Part shown: one piece after another, positions 1-8,126 of the stretch | Position numbering within the stretch: position 1 is the stretch's first letter | How the letters are laid out: every line of letters begins with the position of its first letter | Source: Candidatus Saccharimonadota bacterium | Lineage (GTDB): Bacteria > Patescibacteriota > Saccharimonadia > Saccharimonadales > Saccharimonadaceae | Direction: 5' to 3' | DNA: 64,000 bases | Assembly: GCA_030531645.1 (NCBI GenBank) | Contig: JAUNNB010000003.1 | Location: forward strand, 1-64,000 | Position numbers and translations under genes: made by a program | Notes under the pieces: model-generated | The model's input: the letters and a program-made list of their open reading frames with translations, nothing else | The model's database searches: none | Told to the model about the DNA's origin: nothing

Positions 1-78
1 TGATATCCACCCACGTACATCCCGATGCATCAGCCCCAGTAGTATGGCAATACTGTCGAATTGAGCCAAAAAAAATAG

Positions 79-153
79 TGGTGCGAGTGGAGAGAATCGA
101 ACTCTCGTCCCAAGTTTGGAAAACTTGTATACTAACCGTTGTACTACACTCGC
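79..153 (-). tRNA. tRNA-Gly (anticodon UCC)
   Basis: The reverse strand folds into a cloverleaf with acceptor stem GCGAGTG/CACTCGC, a GTTCGATTC T-arm and anticodon loop TTTCCAA, giving anticodon UCC. The 3' CCA is encoded (79-81). It lies 7 nt downstream of tRNA-His and is probably processed from the same transcript. Confidence 0.93.
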
Positions 154-160
154 AACATAC

Positions 161-238
161 TGGGGTGGGATATCGGGATCGAACCGACGACCTTCTGGAC
201 CACAATCAGACGCTCTAACCATCTGAGCTAATCCCACC
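161..238 (-). tRNA. tRNA-His (anticodon GUG)
   Basis: Cloverleaf on the reverse strand with anticodon loop TTGTGGT (GUG). The extra 5' G (position 238) faces C73 (position 164), the identity pair expected for histidine tRNA, and CCA is encoded at 161-163. The anticodon stem has an A31-C39 mismatch, which is unusual. Confidence 0.93.
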
Positions 239-251
239 ATGTCGTTTATTT

Positions 252-280
252 ATTATAACAGACTAGGGGTAAATTCGCAA
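252..280 (-). promoter_or_regulatory. Promoter of the tRNA-His/tRNA-Gly pair
   Basis: Reverse-strand TTGCGA (275-280), 17-nt spacer, TATAAT (252-257), ending 13 nt before the mature 5' end of tRNA-His. Confidence 0.6.
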
Positions 281-282
281 GG

Positions 283-687
283 CTATTTCGCACCGGAGCG
301 GGCAAACTTAGCGCGCACAGCGTCTGCGCGAGACATACTGCCTGAGCCTGAGGTGCGGCCGTAGCTGGTTCTGACGTTCCCTAATGAGCCATCCGGAGCA
401 ACGTTAGCCACGGCACCCTTCCCTCCAGCCGTGCGTGGAGTGATGGATTGTGCCTTGCGGAGAGCATAGGCACTAGCCATGATTTTTGAGTTCTTGTAGC
501 TCTGAATGTATTTACGTTGCTGATCGATAGACTGGCGTTTGGCCACGTCTAACATTTCGGATGGGGAGGCAGCACCCATAGTGCTGCCGTTAGCTTGAGC
601 CTGCGCATAAGCGGAGGTATGCAAAATCTCATCCGTGTTATATTGTTCTGCAGAGTGGTCTCGGACAATCTTGTTTGATAGAATCAT
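283..687 (-). CDS. Hypothetical protein, 134 aa
   Basis: No family recognised. The product is hydrophilic and rich in Ala, Ser, Gly and Lys/Arg, with no membrane segment or signal peptide. The C-terminal half has low complexity (Gly/Ser-rich), which suggests disorder, and ends with a basic tail. The ATG follows the TAA stop of the penicillin-binding protein gene without a gap, and GGAG at the end of that gene serves as its ribosome site, so the two are translationally coupled. That placement hints at an envelope or division role, but this is inference only. Confidence 0.7.
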   Translation of the reverse strand: MILSNKIVRDHSAEQYNTDEILHTSAYAQAQANGSTMGAASPSEMLDVAKRQSIDQQRKYIQSYKNSKIMASAYALRKAQSITPRTAGGKGAVANVAPDGSLGNVRTSYGRTSGSGSMSRADAVRAKFARSGAK

Positions 688-3399
688 TTATTCTCCAGAG
701 GTGTCGGTCACTTCTAAGCTACTGATGGCTTCCACACCATTTTCATCAGTAACCACAATCTTGAAGCTAGTTTCACTACCTGAAGCCGTATAAGACAGAG
801 AGTTCATGCCGACATTTGGTGTGCCGGATTCGGCAGCCTTGCCATTGACATAGAAGGTGTATTTCACAAGCTTGCTACTTCCCTTGACGACCTGGAACTT
901 GAAGGTTGCACCTGGAGTGAGGACGCCATCTTCGAGCATAGATGGGCTGACCGTGGTGAGCGTCACAGAAGGTGAGCTGTACTTACAATCGTCTTTATTG
1001 TCCTTGTCGTACTTGTAGTTCTTATCTGTGAGAGACCAGCTGGTATTGCCGGAAACTGGATCGGTAGTCTTGATGCCGGAAATCTCGACACGGAGAGCTT
1101 CTGGAGTACATTCGGTAGCGAGCTTCTTGTTAGCCTTGTTGAAGGCGAGAGTCTCGGAGCTGGAGTTGGTAGACTTAGAATTATACCAAGAAGGATAAAT
1201 ATCAGTCTTACCATTAATCTTCAAAGTCTGGATGCCCTTTGGACGAACTGGCTTATCGCCATAATTCCACTTGCCTTCTTCGTTATAAATCTTGTGGACG
1301 GCTTCCATGTAAGCACCAACGGCTTCACGGACAGGGTTGTTCAAAATGGATGTGAGACCAGAACCATCGTGGTTACCGTTCCAAACAGTGGTTGCAACGG
1401 CAGTGGAGACAGAAGCGAACCAGAGATCCTTACCGATAGCAGCGTTCTGAGTGGTGGTAGTACCAGTCTTTGATGCGGTCCAGACATTCGGAACGACGAA
1501 GCCGACGCTGCGAGCCTGGAGATAGAAGTAGCGCATACGAGCATCTGCGTCGCTTAAGGTATCGAGGAGCATATAGGCAACCTGTTCGTCGTAAACGCGT
1601 TCTCCTTCTTTGTCTTCCCATTTTTCGATAACTTCACCGTTGGAATTCTTGAGTTCGAGAACGTAAGCGAGTTCCTTATAGACGCCTCCGCGAGCGATGG
1701 ATGCGTAGGCATTAGCATGCTCAACACCCTTAACGCCACAACCAGAACCGATAGCGATGGAAAGACCGCCGGAGTTATCGGAACAGTATGACCAGTCGCC
1801 AAGTCTATGGGCAATATCGAGAGAGTTTTCGATGCCGTTGATGTAGAGAGCTTTCACGGCTGGAATGTTGAGGGAGTTAGCGAGAGATTCGCGAATGGAG
1901 ATAGGGCCAGCGTGTTCACCAGTAGAGTTGGCGAGAGCACATTTTCCAGTGTAGCCAGCACAGTAGATTTTATCGATATTTTCATCGATGAGGATAGAAC
2001 CTGGGCTGTAGTTTACACCATCACGTTGCATGAAGAGTGGGCCGTAATCAAGGACTGGCTTGATGGTAGAACCTGGCTCGAGAAGTGCGGTAGTAGCATT
2101 CACAGAACCATATTCTTCGTTGTTCCAGTCGACAGAACCAACCATAGCGATGACCTGGCCAGTTTCGACATCTACGGATGAGAGGGCGAGGTTATCTGAG
2201 CCGTTGACATAGAAGTATTGTTTACCTTTTTCAATAGCAGCTTCAGCGGCTTCCTGAGCGCGAATATCGAGAGTAGTGGTGATAGTGTAGCCACCAGAAC
2301 GCATGACGGAAATGCCATATTTATCTTCAAGAAGCTGCTTAACCTCGAGGACGAACCATGGAGCCTTGATATTATCATACTGGCTAGATTCTGGTTTGAC
2401 GCGATCGAGGATATCGACAGCTTTCGCTTCATCAGCTTGTTCCTGGGTGATGTAGCCCATTTCAACCATAACATCGAGAACTTTTTGCTGACGGGCAATC
2501 AATGCATCATTTGCATATGTATTATATGGGTTCAAAACAGCAGGGTTGTTTGGAATAGCTGCAAGGAGAGCGGACTCAGCGAGGTCGAGCTCCTTAGCGG
2601 TCTTATTGAAGTAAGTCTGAGCAGCAGATTCTACACCATTACGACGGCCACCGTATGGAGACTCGTTGAGGTACATGGTAATAATCTGTTCCTTGGTATA
2701 CATCTTCTCAACTTCGAGAGCGAGAATCATTTCCTTTACCTTACGTGGGAGACCGGTAACGGTACGGTTAGCAGCTTCGCTGGAGAAGTAGAGCTGTTTG
2801 ATGAGCTGCTGAGTGAGAGTGGAACCACCTTGGACACCACGGCCAGAAAGAGTAGAGAAAGCAGCACGAATGATGCCCCAAACGTCGACGCCTGGGTGAT
2901 TGTAGAAGTTCTTATCCTCGATAGCGACGGTAGCTTGGCGCATATAAGTGGAAATTTCGTCACCATCTACCACGAGACGATAGTCGCCTTCGCCTTTATC
3001 TTCCCATAGGACGTTGCCATTGCGATCTAAGTATGTGTTGACCGTTTCTTGAACTGTCATTTCGTCAAGGCGAATGGACTCAAGGTCGTTCTTGTAATAA
3101 AGGAAGAGGGCGCCAAGACCAATGATGCCAAGCAAAATACAGGCAGCAATAAATTTGCCAATAGCGATAGCACCGCGTTTGCTAAAGATAAACTTAGCGA
3201 CGCGTTTTGGGTGGAGACGAGCGAAGAATCTTGCAACAGGTTGCTTTGGCAAGGTGGCCAAATCTTCTGCACGTTTCCTAGCAGCAGCCTCTTTTTTGGC
3301 GCGCTTTTTGTGCACCAAACTAGAGTAAACATTCATACTCTTATCACCCTTTTTGTGGACAAGAGAACGCTTTGGTTTCTTTACATCTTTTAGTTCCAT
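688..3399 (-). CDS. Bifunctional class A penicillin-binding protein (PBP1A-type)
   Basis: Polymerises and cross-links peptidoglycan outside the membrane. The 903-aa protein has a long Lys/Arg-rich cytoplasmic start (about 1-75), one membrane segment (about 82-102), a GT51 glycosyltransferase domain with EDKNFYNHPG (E161) and GGSTLTQQLIK (191-201), and a transpeptidase domain with SxxK (S444, K447), SLN (509-511) and KTG (644-646). The last ~150 residues look like an Ig/FN3-like Ser/Thr-rich tail. All catalytic motifs are intact. A GGAG sequence sits before the ATG and a TATAAT-like -10 lies further upstream. It heads the two-gene unit with the 134-aa protein. Confidence 0.96.
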   Translation of the reverse strand: MELKDVKKPKRSLVHKKGDKSMNVYSSLVHKKRAKKEAAARKRAEDLATLPKQPVARFFARLHPKRVAKFIFSKRGAIAIGKFIAACILLGIIGLGALFLYYKNDLESIRLDEMTVQETVNTYLDRNGNVLWEDKGEGDYRLVVDGDEISTYMRQATVAIEDKNFYNHPGVDVWGIIRAAFSTLSGRGVQGGSTLTQQLIKQLYFSSEAANRTVTGLPRKVKEMILALEVEKMYTKEQIITMYLNESPYGGRRNGVESAAQTYFNKTAKELDLAESALLAAIPNNPAVLNPYNTYANDALIARQQKVLDVMVEMGYITQEQADEAKAVDILDRVKPESSQYDNIKAPWFVLEVKQLLEDKYGISVMRSGGYTITTTLDIRAQEAAEAAIEKGKQYFYVNGSDNLALSSVDVETGQVIAMVGSVDWNNEEYGSVNATTALLEPGSTIKPVLDYGPLFMQRDGVNYSPGSILIDENIDKIYCAGYTGKCALANSTGEHAGPISIRESLANSLNIPAVKALYINGIENSLDIAHRLGDWSYCSDNSGGLSIAIGSGCGVKGVEHANAYASIARGGVYKELAYVLELKNSNGEVIEKWEDKEGERVYDEQVAYMLLDTLSDADARMRYFYLQARSVGFVVPNVWTASKTGTTTTQNAAIGKDLWFASVSTAVATTVWNGNHDGSGLTSILNNPVREAVGAYMEAVHKIYNEEGKWNYGDKPVRPKGIQTLKINGKTDIYPSWYNSKSTNSSSETLAFNKANKKLATECTPEALRVEISGIKTTDPVSGNTSWSLTDKNYKYDKDNKDDCKYSSPSVTLTTVSPSMLEDGVLTPGATFKFQVVKGSSKLVKYTFYVNGKAAESGTPNVGMNSLSYTASGSETSFKIVVTDENGVEAISSLEVTDTSGE

Positions 3400-3429
3400 T
3401 TTATCTCCACTTTTCTTAATTATATTCTA

Positions 3430-4140
3430 TCATTTTCGACGTTTTTTGTCACGTTTAGCACGAGCAAAAATCATACGGCCGGATGAGGTCTGCATGAAGC
3501 GGACAAACTCGACTTCAATTTCTTTGCCAACAGATTTATTTCCGTTCTCAACCACTACCATAGTGCCGTCCTGGAAATAGCCAATTCCCTGCTTTGGGTT
3601 GGACCCAGTGGACTGAATTTTTACAGTGAATTTTTCGCCTGGCAAAAACTCACTTTTGAGCACACTAGCCAAGGCATTCACATTAATGACATCGATACCT
3701 TCTGCTTCAGCAACTTTTTCGAGATTGAAATCATTAGTAGCAATGATGCCATGATTCTCGTGAGCGAGTTCAATAAGACGTTCGTCCACTGGCGTATGAT
3801 CTAACGCGTCCTGTAAAATTTCAACATTGCAATGAACGGAACGTTCGAGCTCATTGACCTGGGTCATACCGAAACGGGCGCGCGAGCGGCGTTCAGTATC
3901 CTTGCCATCTGCTACGAGTTGCATTTCGCGAATCACACTGCGTGGGATGATTAAGTTGTCTGACATAAAGCCACTTTGAGCAATTTTAACAATGCGTCCA
4001 TCCATCAAAGCACTTGAGTCAACATAGACCTTGCGGCGGCCTGGAGTGAGCCTGGATTTATGTGATTTTAGAGACTTATATACCAAAAAAGAGGTCTCAA
4101 TAAAAATCACCAACAAAATACACAATATAACAATTTCCAT
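3430..4140 (-). CDS. Membrane-anchored PIN-TRAM domain protein (YacL-like)
   Basis: The 236-aa protein has an N-terminal hydrophobic segment (about 2-22), a basic linker, a PIN ribonuclease-fold domain (about 37-150) with acidic residues in YVDSSALMDGRI and in IATNDFNL, and a C-terminal TRAM-like RNA-binding domain (about 165-230). This matches the YacL group of PIN/TRAM proteins, which are thought to act on RNA at the membrane; the substrate is unknown. A TAAAAT hexamer ends 6 nt before the ATG and there is no Shine-Dalgarno, so the mRNA is probably leaderless. Family bacteria usually have several N-terminal membrane helices; here only one is seen. Confidence 0.87.
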   Translation of the reverse strand: MEIVILCILLVIFIETSFLVYKSLKSHKSRLTPGRRKVYVDSSALMDGRIVKIAQSGFMSDNLIIPRSVIREMQLVADGKDTERRSRARFGMTQVNELERSVHCNVEILQDALDHTPVDERLIELAHENHGIIATNDFNLEKVAEAEGIDVINVNALASVLKSEFLPGEKFTVKIQSTGSNPKQGIGYFQDGTMVVVENGNKSVGKEIEVEFVRFMQTSSGRMIFARAKRDKKRRK

Positions 4141-4163
4141 AGATATATTTTACCATATTTCCC

Positions 4164-5489
4164 CTAGAACTTGAAGTCGGTGATGGCACGATGGTCTAGG
4201 CCGTTGGCGACTGAAAAGTCGTGTGATGCGTCCAAAATTGTCTGGTATTTGCGGATGAGATCGGCGCGGCCAAGACGGGTGGCGGCATCGACGGCGAGAT
4301 CGTAGCGAGATGCGTGATTTAGCATCAACATTTCGTATGGAGTAGTAGTGCTTCCCTGCTCTTCGTAGCCGTGAACAGAAAGGCGAGATTTGGGTGCGTA
4401 GTTTTCGAGGACGTTGCGAAGCAAAGCTGGGTAACCATGGAACGAGGCGATGATTGGTGGAACGACTTTGAAAATGCGATCGAAATCAGCTTGAGACAAT
4501 GGATTGTCTATGGTGCCAATTTTGTTTTGGCTGATGGCTGGGATATTAATGAAGCGCATTTTGAGCTTCGGCAGGTCGGTCTTTAGAATCTTCATTGCAT
4601 AGAGCGATTCGCGGGTAGCAATATCGCCGGCAGCTGTGAAGATGAGGTTGAAAGTATCATTGGCGTGCGATTCGAGCGTGATGGAATCACCGTGCGAAGC
4701 GAAGCCAAAAATGCGAGCTGGAGTGATTTCGGAATTGACCGTGGCCGGCTCTACTAATTTAGGGACATAGGAATCTGCATTCTCGAGCCAGATTGGTTCA
4801 TCAGATTTATTGAAAGTACAAAGATTGATGGCGTTGTCGCTGGTCATCATATAGCGGAAATGATTTTCAGCATCCTTGGCATCGACTGGGAATAAGAGAT
4901 TTACCGGTGCGTTCGGAATAGAAAGGAGAGATGACATAAGCAGCGGCGATTGATGGCTGAAGCCATTGTGATCCTGGCGCCAACAAGTACTGGTGCTGAG
5001 GAGATTGACGGATGGATAAGCTTCACGCCACGTGACGTTTTTGGCTTGCTTCAAGAACTTGATGTGCTGAACGATTTGCGATGTGATGATATTGAAGAAT
5101 GATTCGTAGCTTGTCATCATAGCAGGTTCACCGCTGAGAAGATGGCCAATCATAGCCGCAAAGAGAGTGTTTTCGGAAAGAAGTTCCACGATGCGACCGT
5201 CTTCAATTTCTTTCAAATCCCAAGGTTCTTGGCGAAGATTAGACCATGCGCGACCCGAAGCCTCATAAGTGGCATCGAGTTTATTGCTGGTGGTTTCATC
5301 TGGCGAGAAAAGATAGAACTTGGAATTGGTTTGCATCTCGTGTTTTAAGAGCTCACCAAAGGCTTTGGCCGTAGAACCAGTAGCTTGGCCCGGTATGAAA
5401 TCGGATTGGAATCTAGCTTCTTCGAGACGTGCGTATGGATTCTCGAGCGCGTAGTTTTTCTCAGCTTCTTGAATGCGATCTGGTGTCAT
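4164..5489 (-). CDS. xfpB: Phosphoketolase, C-terminal subunit (PYR and C-terminal domains)
   Basis: Second half of xylulose-5-phosphate/fructose-6-phosphate phosphoketolase, which makes acetyl phosphate plus a triose or tetrose phosphate. The 441 aa match the middle and C-terminal parts of the normally single ~790-aa enzyme: SPDETTSNKL (about 63-72), SYESF with QH, STCWRQDHNGFSHQ (the conserved active-site His region) and GYEEQGSTTTPYEM near the C-terminus. The ATG overlaps the TGA of the N-terminal subunit gene as ATGA, and AAGGA lies about 9 nt upstream, so this is a designed two-gene arrangement rather than a simple break. The symbol suffix is mine. Confidence 0.93.
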   Translation of the reverse strand: MTPDRIQEAEKNYALENPYARLEEARFQSDFIPGQATGSTAKAFGELLKHEMQTNSKFYLFSPDETTSNKLDATYEASGRAWSNLRQEPWDLKEIEDGRIVELLSENTLFAAMIGHLLSGEPAMMTSYESFFNIITSQIVQHIKFLKQAKNVTWREAYPSVNLLSTSTCWRQDHNGFSHQSPLLMSSLLSIPNAPVNLLFPVDAKDAENHFRYMMTSDNAINLCTFNKSDEPIWLENADSYVPKLVEPATVNSEITPARIFGFASHGDSITLESHANDTFNLIFTAAGDIATRESLYAMKILKTDLPKLKMRFINIPAISQNKIGTIDNPLSQADFDRIFKVVPPIIASFHGYPALLRNVLENYAPKSRLSVHGYEEQGSTTTPYEMLMLNHASRYDLAVDAATRLGRADLIRKYQTILDASHDFSVANGLDHRAITDFKF

Positions 5490-6508
5490 AGCGTAAATCC
5501 TTGCAATGTATTAAATAGCTCGCTGAAATTATAACTGCTGAGCCAGTTTTCGAGAGCCTCGAGTTCGGTTGGGTCGGTCTTTGCGTTTGGCAATGGAATT
5601 TGGTGAGCGTTCTGTGAGCCAGCAATTTTTTTGCCATTGATTTCTTCTGGACCGGAAGCGCCTTTTTCGGATTTGAGAATAATGAATGGATGTTCGTTCT
5701 TCTCAAAGGCAGCGTCAGCTTTTTCGAGAGCTGTACCAAATGATGTAATGAGAGCCTTGGTATCGCTTGGTTGTTCTAACATATCGTCTTTTGACTTTTT
5801 TGCTTCAACCCAGAGTGGAGTGAAGCCAAAGCCGCGAAGCATCTCGGCGAGCTCGTGTGATGATTTGCGTCCGGAAATAGTTGGGGCGGAGATTTTGTAG
5901 CCGTTGAGATGCAGGATTGGCAAGACTTTGCCGTTCTTGGAACCGGACAGGATTTTATTAAGATTGAGACTAGAAAGAGCGGTAGCGGTTTCGAGTTCAC
6001 CATCGCCAATGAGGACGGCAGTAGTGCGTTCTGGATGACCGAGTGAATAGCCGTAGGCGGTAGCAAGTGCGTAACCGAGTTCACCACCTTCACAAAGAAC
6101 ACCTGGAGTGACTGGGCTAGAGTGAGATGGGAAGCCGTTTGGCCAGGAGAAATTGCGGCAAATATAGGCTATGCCGAGCTCGGTATGAGCAGCATTGTGA
6201 TCTACACGGAAAAGGTCTTTGTCTATGAAAAGGTTGGCTTGGAGGGCCGGGAAACCATGACCTGGGCCCAAAACGAAATGGAAGTTTTTGTCCTTGATAT
6301 AGTATTCGTGGAGGCAGGCGTAGGCAAGGTTGATGCCTGGGCAAGTGCCCCAGTGGCCGAGCAGTCTAGGTTTTATATCGTCGCTCGTGAGTTTGCGGCG
6401 CATCAAAAAGTTATCTTTCAGGAAAAGTTGAGCGACAGTCAAATAATTAGCTGCGCGAACACGTTTTTCGATTTTTTCGACATCGAGGAAACTGCCCATC
6501 CTTAGCAT
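5486..6508 (-). CDS. xfpA: Phosphoketolase, N-terminal subunit (TPP-binding PP domain)
   Basis: 340 aa covering the thiamine-diphosphate PP domain of phosphoketolase: LLGHWGTCPG (about 50-59), GPGHGFPA (about 81-88), PSHSSPVTPG, EGGELGYAL, and the TPP motif starting GDGELET and closing at HLNGYKISAPT. Two differences from the family consensus stand out: the usual His before EGGELGY is Cys, and the segment after GDGELET lacks the usual GPLA..WH pattern. The total of the two subunits (781 aa) equals a normal enzyme. TATAAT ends 6 nt before the ATG, so translation is probably leaderless; it is the promoter-proximal gene of the pair. The second gene follows by a 4-nt overlap. Confidence 0.93.
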   Translation of the reverse strand: MLRMGSFLDVEKIEKRVRAANYLTVAQLFLKDNFLMRRKLTSDDIKPRLLGHWGTCPGINLAYACLHEYYIKDKNFHFVLGPGHGFPALQANLFIDKDLFRVDHNAAHTELGIAYICRNFSWPNGFPSHSSPVTPGVLCEGGELGYALATAYGYSLGHPERTTAVLIGDGELETATALSSLNLNKILSGSKNGKVLPILHLNGYKISAPTISGRKSSHELAEMLRGFGFTPLWVEAKKSKDDMLEQPSDTKALITSFGTALEKADAAFEKNEHPFIILKSEKGASGPEEINGKKIAGSQNAHQIPLPNAKTDPTELEALENWLSSYNFSELFNTLQGFTL

Positions 6509-6520
6509 AAGCTAATTATA

Positions 6521-8056
6521 TCATACTTTGCGCTTAAATTCATATGCGACATGGTGTTGATCGGACACCGAGTGCGCAGGCTCGAAATTCTTGAATTCTT
6601 CTAGGCTGGTAATGGTTTCTGGAAGTTTGTCATCAACATTGAGGAAGACCCAGAATGAGTCATGGTCTTTTAGAAATTCGTCGAGGCTATCAAAAACATT
6701 GTAGCGGATGTTACGAATTGGTTCGAGCGAGCCCCATTGATAATCAGACCAGCCTTCGTAGAAATAAACTGGGTGCTTGTCAGTGGAGTAAGCGACCGTG
6801 TCATAGAAATTCCAATCGTAAGGAACGAGAATTGGCTCGCCCTCAGCGGAGAGTTGCTCCATTGGCTCCATCGTGTATTTGACGAAACCATCTGGCGTGC
6901 GAGTAGTAACATGACTGATGCCACTAATTGCTATGCCAATAAGTAGAGCAGAAGCTATGAAAGCTGGAAGTTTGGCTTTGATTTTTTTAGTGATTTTGGC
7001 AGTTTTTGCGGCCTTATTTTCCCATGCCTTCGCAACGACTAGACCGAGGAAGAGCCAGAGGAAAATGGTGCTATAGGCAATATAGCGCTCAATGAAAACT
7101 GGTGCGAGCGGAGGGAGGCTGAGGATGAGGAGCATTAGTGGTGGGATGGCGACAATCATAGCGATGAGTGCTGGGAGATGAGACTTGAATTTCTGCCAAT
7201 TTTTGACCGTGAAGTAACTAATGAATGCAGTAGCGAGTGCGATAGCCAAAGTGGTGCGTGGGCCCGTATCTTCTGATAGGCAATACACGAGCGCGCGAGT
7301 CACAGTATCCATAATGACCGTGGTGGTAGTTTCTGGAATCCAGAAGCCGCCTTGGACATCGCCAGACTGCTTCAAGACAATTGGAAGCCATGGCGCATAC
7401 ATAATAACGGCTCCGACATAAGTCAGAATGAGCGAAATCCTGAGAGATTTGTTTTTCCAAATGTTTTTGACGCCCTTGAAATGGTAAAGAATGAAGACGA
7501 CGTGAGCGATCCAGGCGAGCGCGCAGAAATAGTGGGTATACATACCTGCCGCGAGCAAGATGGCGTAGACCACCCAGAGCCATTTGGCAGATTTTTTATT
7601 GTCAACACGAGCAATTGCGATGTCTAGAATATAGGTTGCAACCATAACTATGGCAAAGACCATGGTGTACATACGCATTTCTTGGCCATAGCGAACAAAC
7701 ATTGGAGAGAGTGCCATAAAGGCTGTGGCAATGGTGCTGGTTTTTAAGCTAAAATGGCGCTTGAGAAGCTGGAAGGCAAAGATAATGGCGATGAGGCCGA
7801 AGAAGATAGACATGAAACGCATAGCTGGAACGCCGGTGCCGAAAATTAGGCTCCAAATTTTGAGCGCGAAGTAGAAGAGCGGCGGGTGGACGTCCATGGC
7901 AGTCATACCGACGATTTCACCGTAAGAGCCACGCACGAGATAGTGTGAGAAGGCTTCATCAAACCAGATCGATGAATTGAGATTGAGGCAGCATAAAACA
8001 ATGTAAATAATTCCGATAATTACCGGAAGAACGATGCTTAAAAAACGCTTCTTCAT
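6521..8056 (-). CDS. GT-C fold glycosyltransferase, GT39/ArnT-like
   Basis: Multi-pass membrane glycosyltransferase that should use a polyprenyl-phosphate sugar donor on the outer face of the membrane. After an N-terminal membrane helix it has WFDEAFS and MDVHPPLFYF, the acidic and HPPL loops typical of the PMT_2/GT39-GT83 group, then about ten hydrophobic helices and a ~100-residue extracytoplasmic C-terminal domain. The open frame extends upstream, but that would run into dnaK; TATAAT ends 7 nt before the ATG at 8054-8056, which I take as a leaderless start giving 511 aa. Acceptor (wall polymer or surface protein) is unknown. Confidence 0.85.
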   Translation of the reverse strand: MKKRFLSIVLPVIIGIIYIVLCCLNLNSSIWFDEAFSHYLVRGSYGEIVGMTAMDVHPPLFYFALKIWSLIFGTGVPAMRFMSIFFGLIAIIFAFQLLKRHFSLKTSTIATAFMALSPMFVRYGQEMRMYTMVFAIVMVATYILDIAIARVDNKKSAKWLWVVYAILLAAGMYTHYFCALAWIAHVVFILYHFKGVKNIWKNKSLRISLILTYVGAVIMYAPWLPIVLKQSGDVQGGFWIPETTTTVIMDTVTRALVYCLSEDTGPRTTLAIALATAFISYFTVKNWQKFKSHLPALIAMIVAIPPLMLLILSLPPLAPVFIERYIAYSTIFLWLFLGLVVAKAWENKAAKTAKITKKIKAKLPAFIASALLIGIAISGISHVTTRTPDGFVKYTMEPMEQLSAEGEPILVPYDWNFYDTVAYSTDKHPVYFYEGWSDYQWGSLEPIRNIRYNVFDSLDEFLKDHDSFWVFLNVDDKLPETITSLEEFKNFEPAHSVSDQHHVAYEFKRKV

Positions 8057-8073
8057 AAGAAGCATTATAGCAC

Positions 8074-8120
8074 AAAAGTGGCTTACATTCACGGGGTATC
8101 CGGAACGTAAGCCAACTTTT
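8074..8120 (-). terminator. Terminator after dnaK
   Basis: Reverse-strand inverted repeat with arms AAAAGTTGGCTTAC and GTAAGCCACTTTT (one bulge) around a ~20-nt loop, just after the dnaK stop and before the next promoter. The A/T ends of the arms supply the U-run. Confidence 0.65.
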
Positions 8121-8126
8121 GTAATA

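Noticed and set aside
2218-3009. Long plus-strand frame opposite the penicillin-binding protein
   Set aside because: It is antisense to a gene with all family motifs; no ribosome site, promoter or recognisable family of its own.
4164-6508. A sequencing frameshift as the cause of the phosphoketolase split
   Set aside because: The ATGA overlap, a plausible ribosome site and the domain-border position argue for a real two-gene arrangement, although re-sequencing would settle it.
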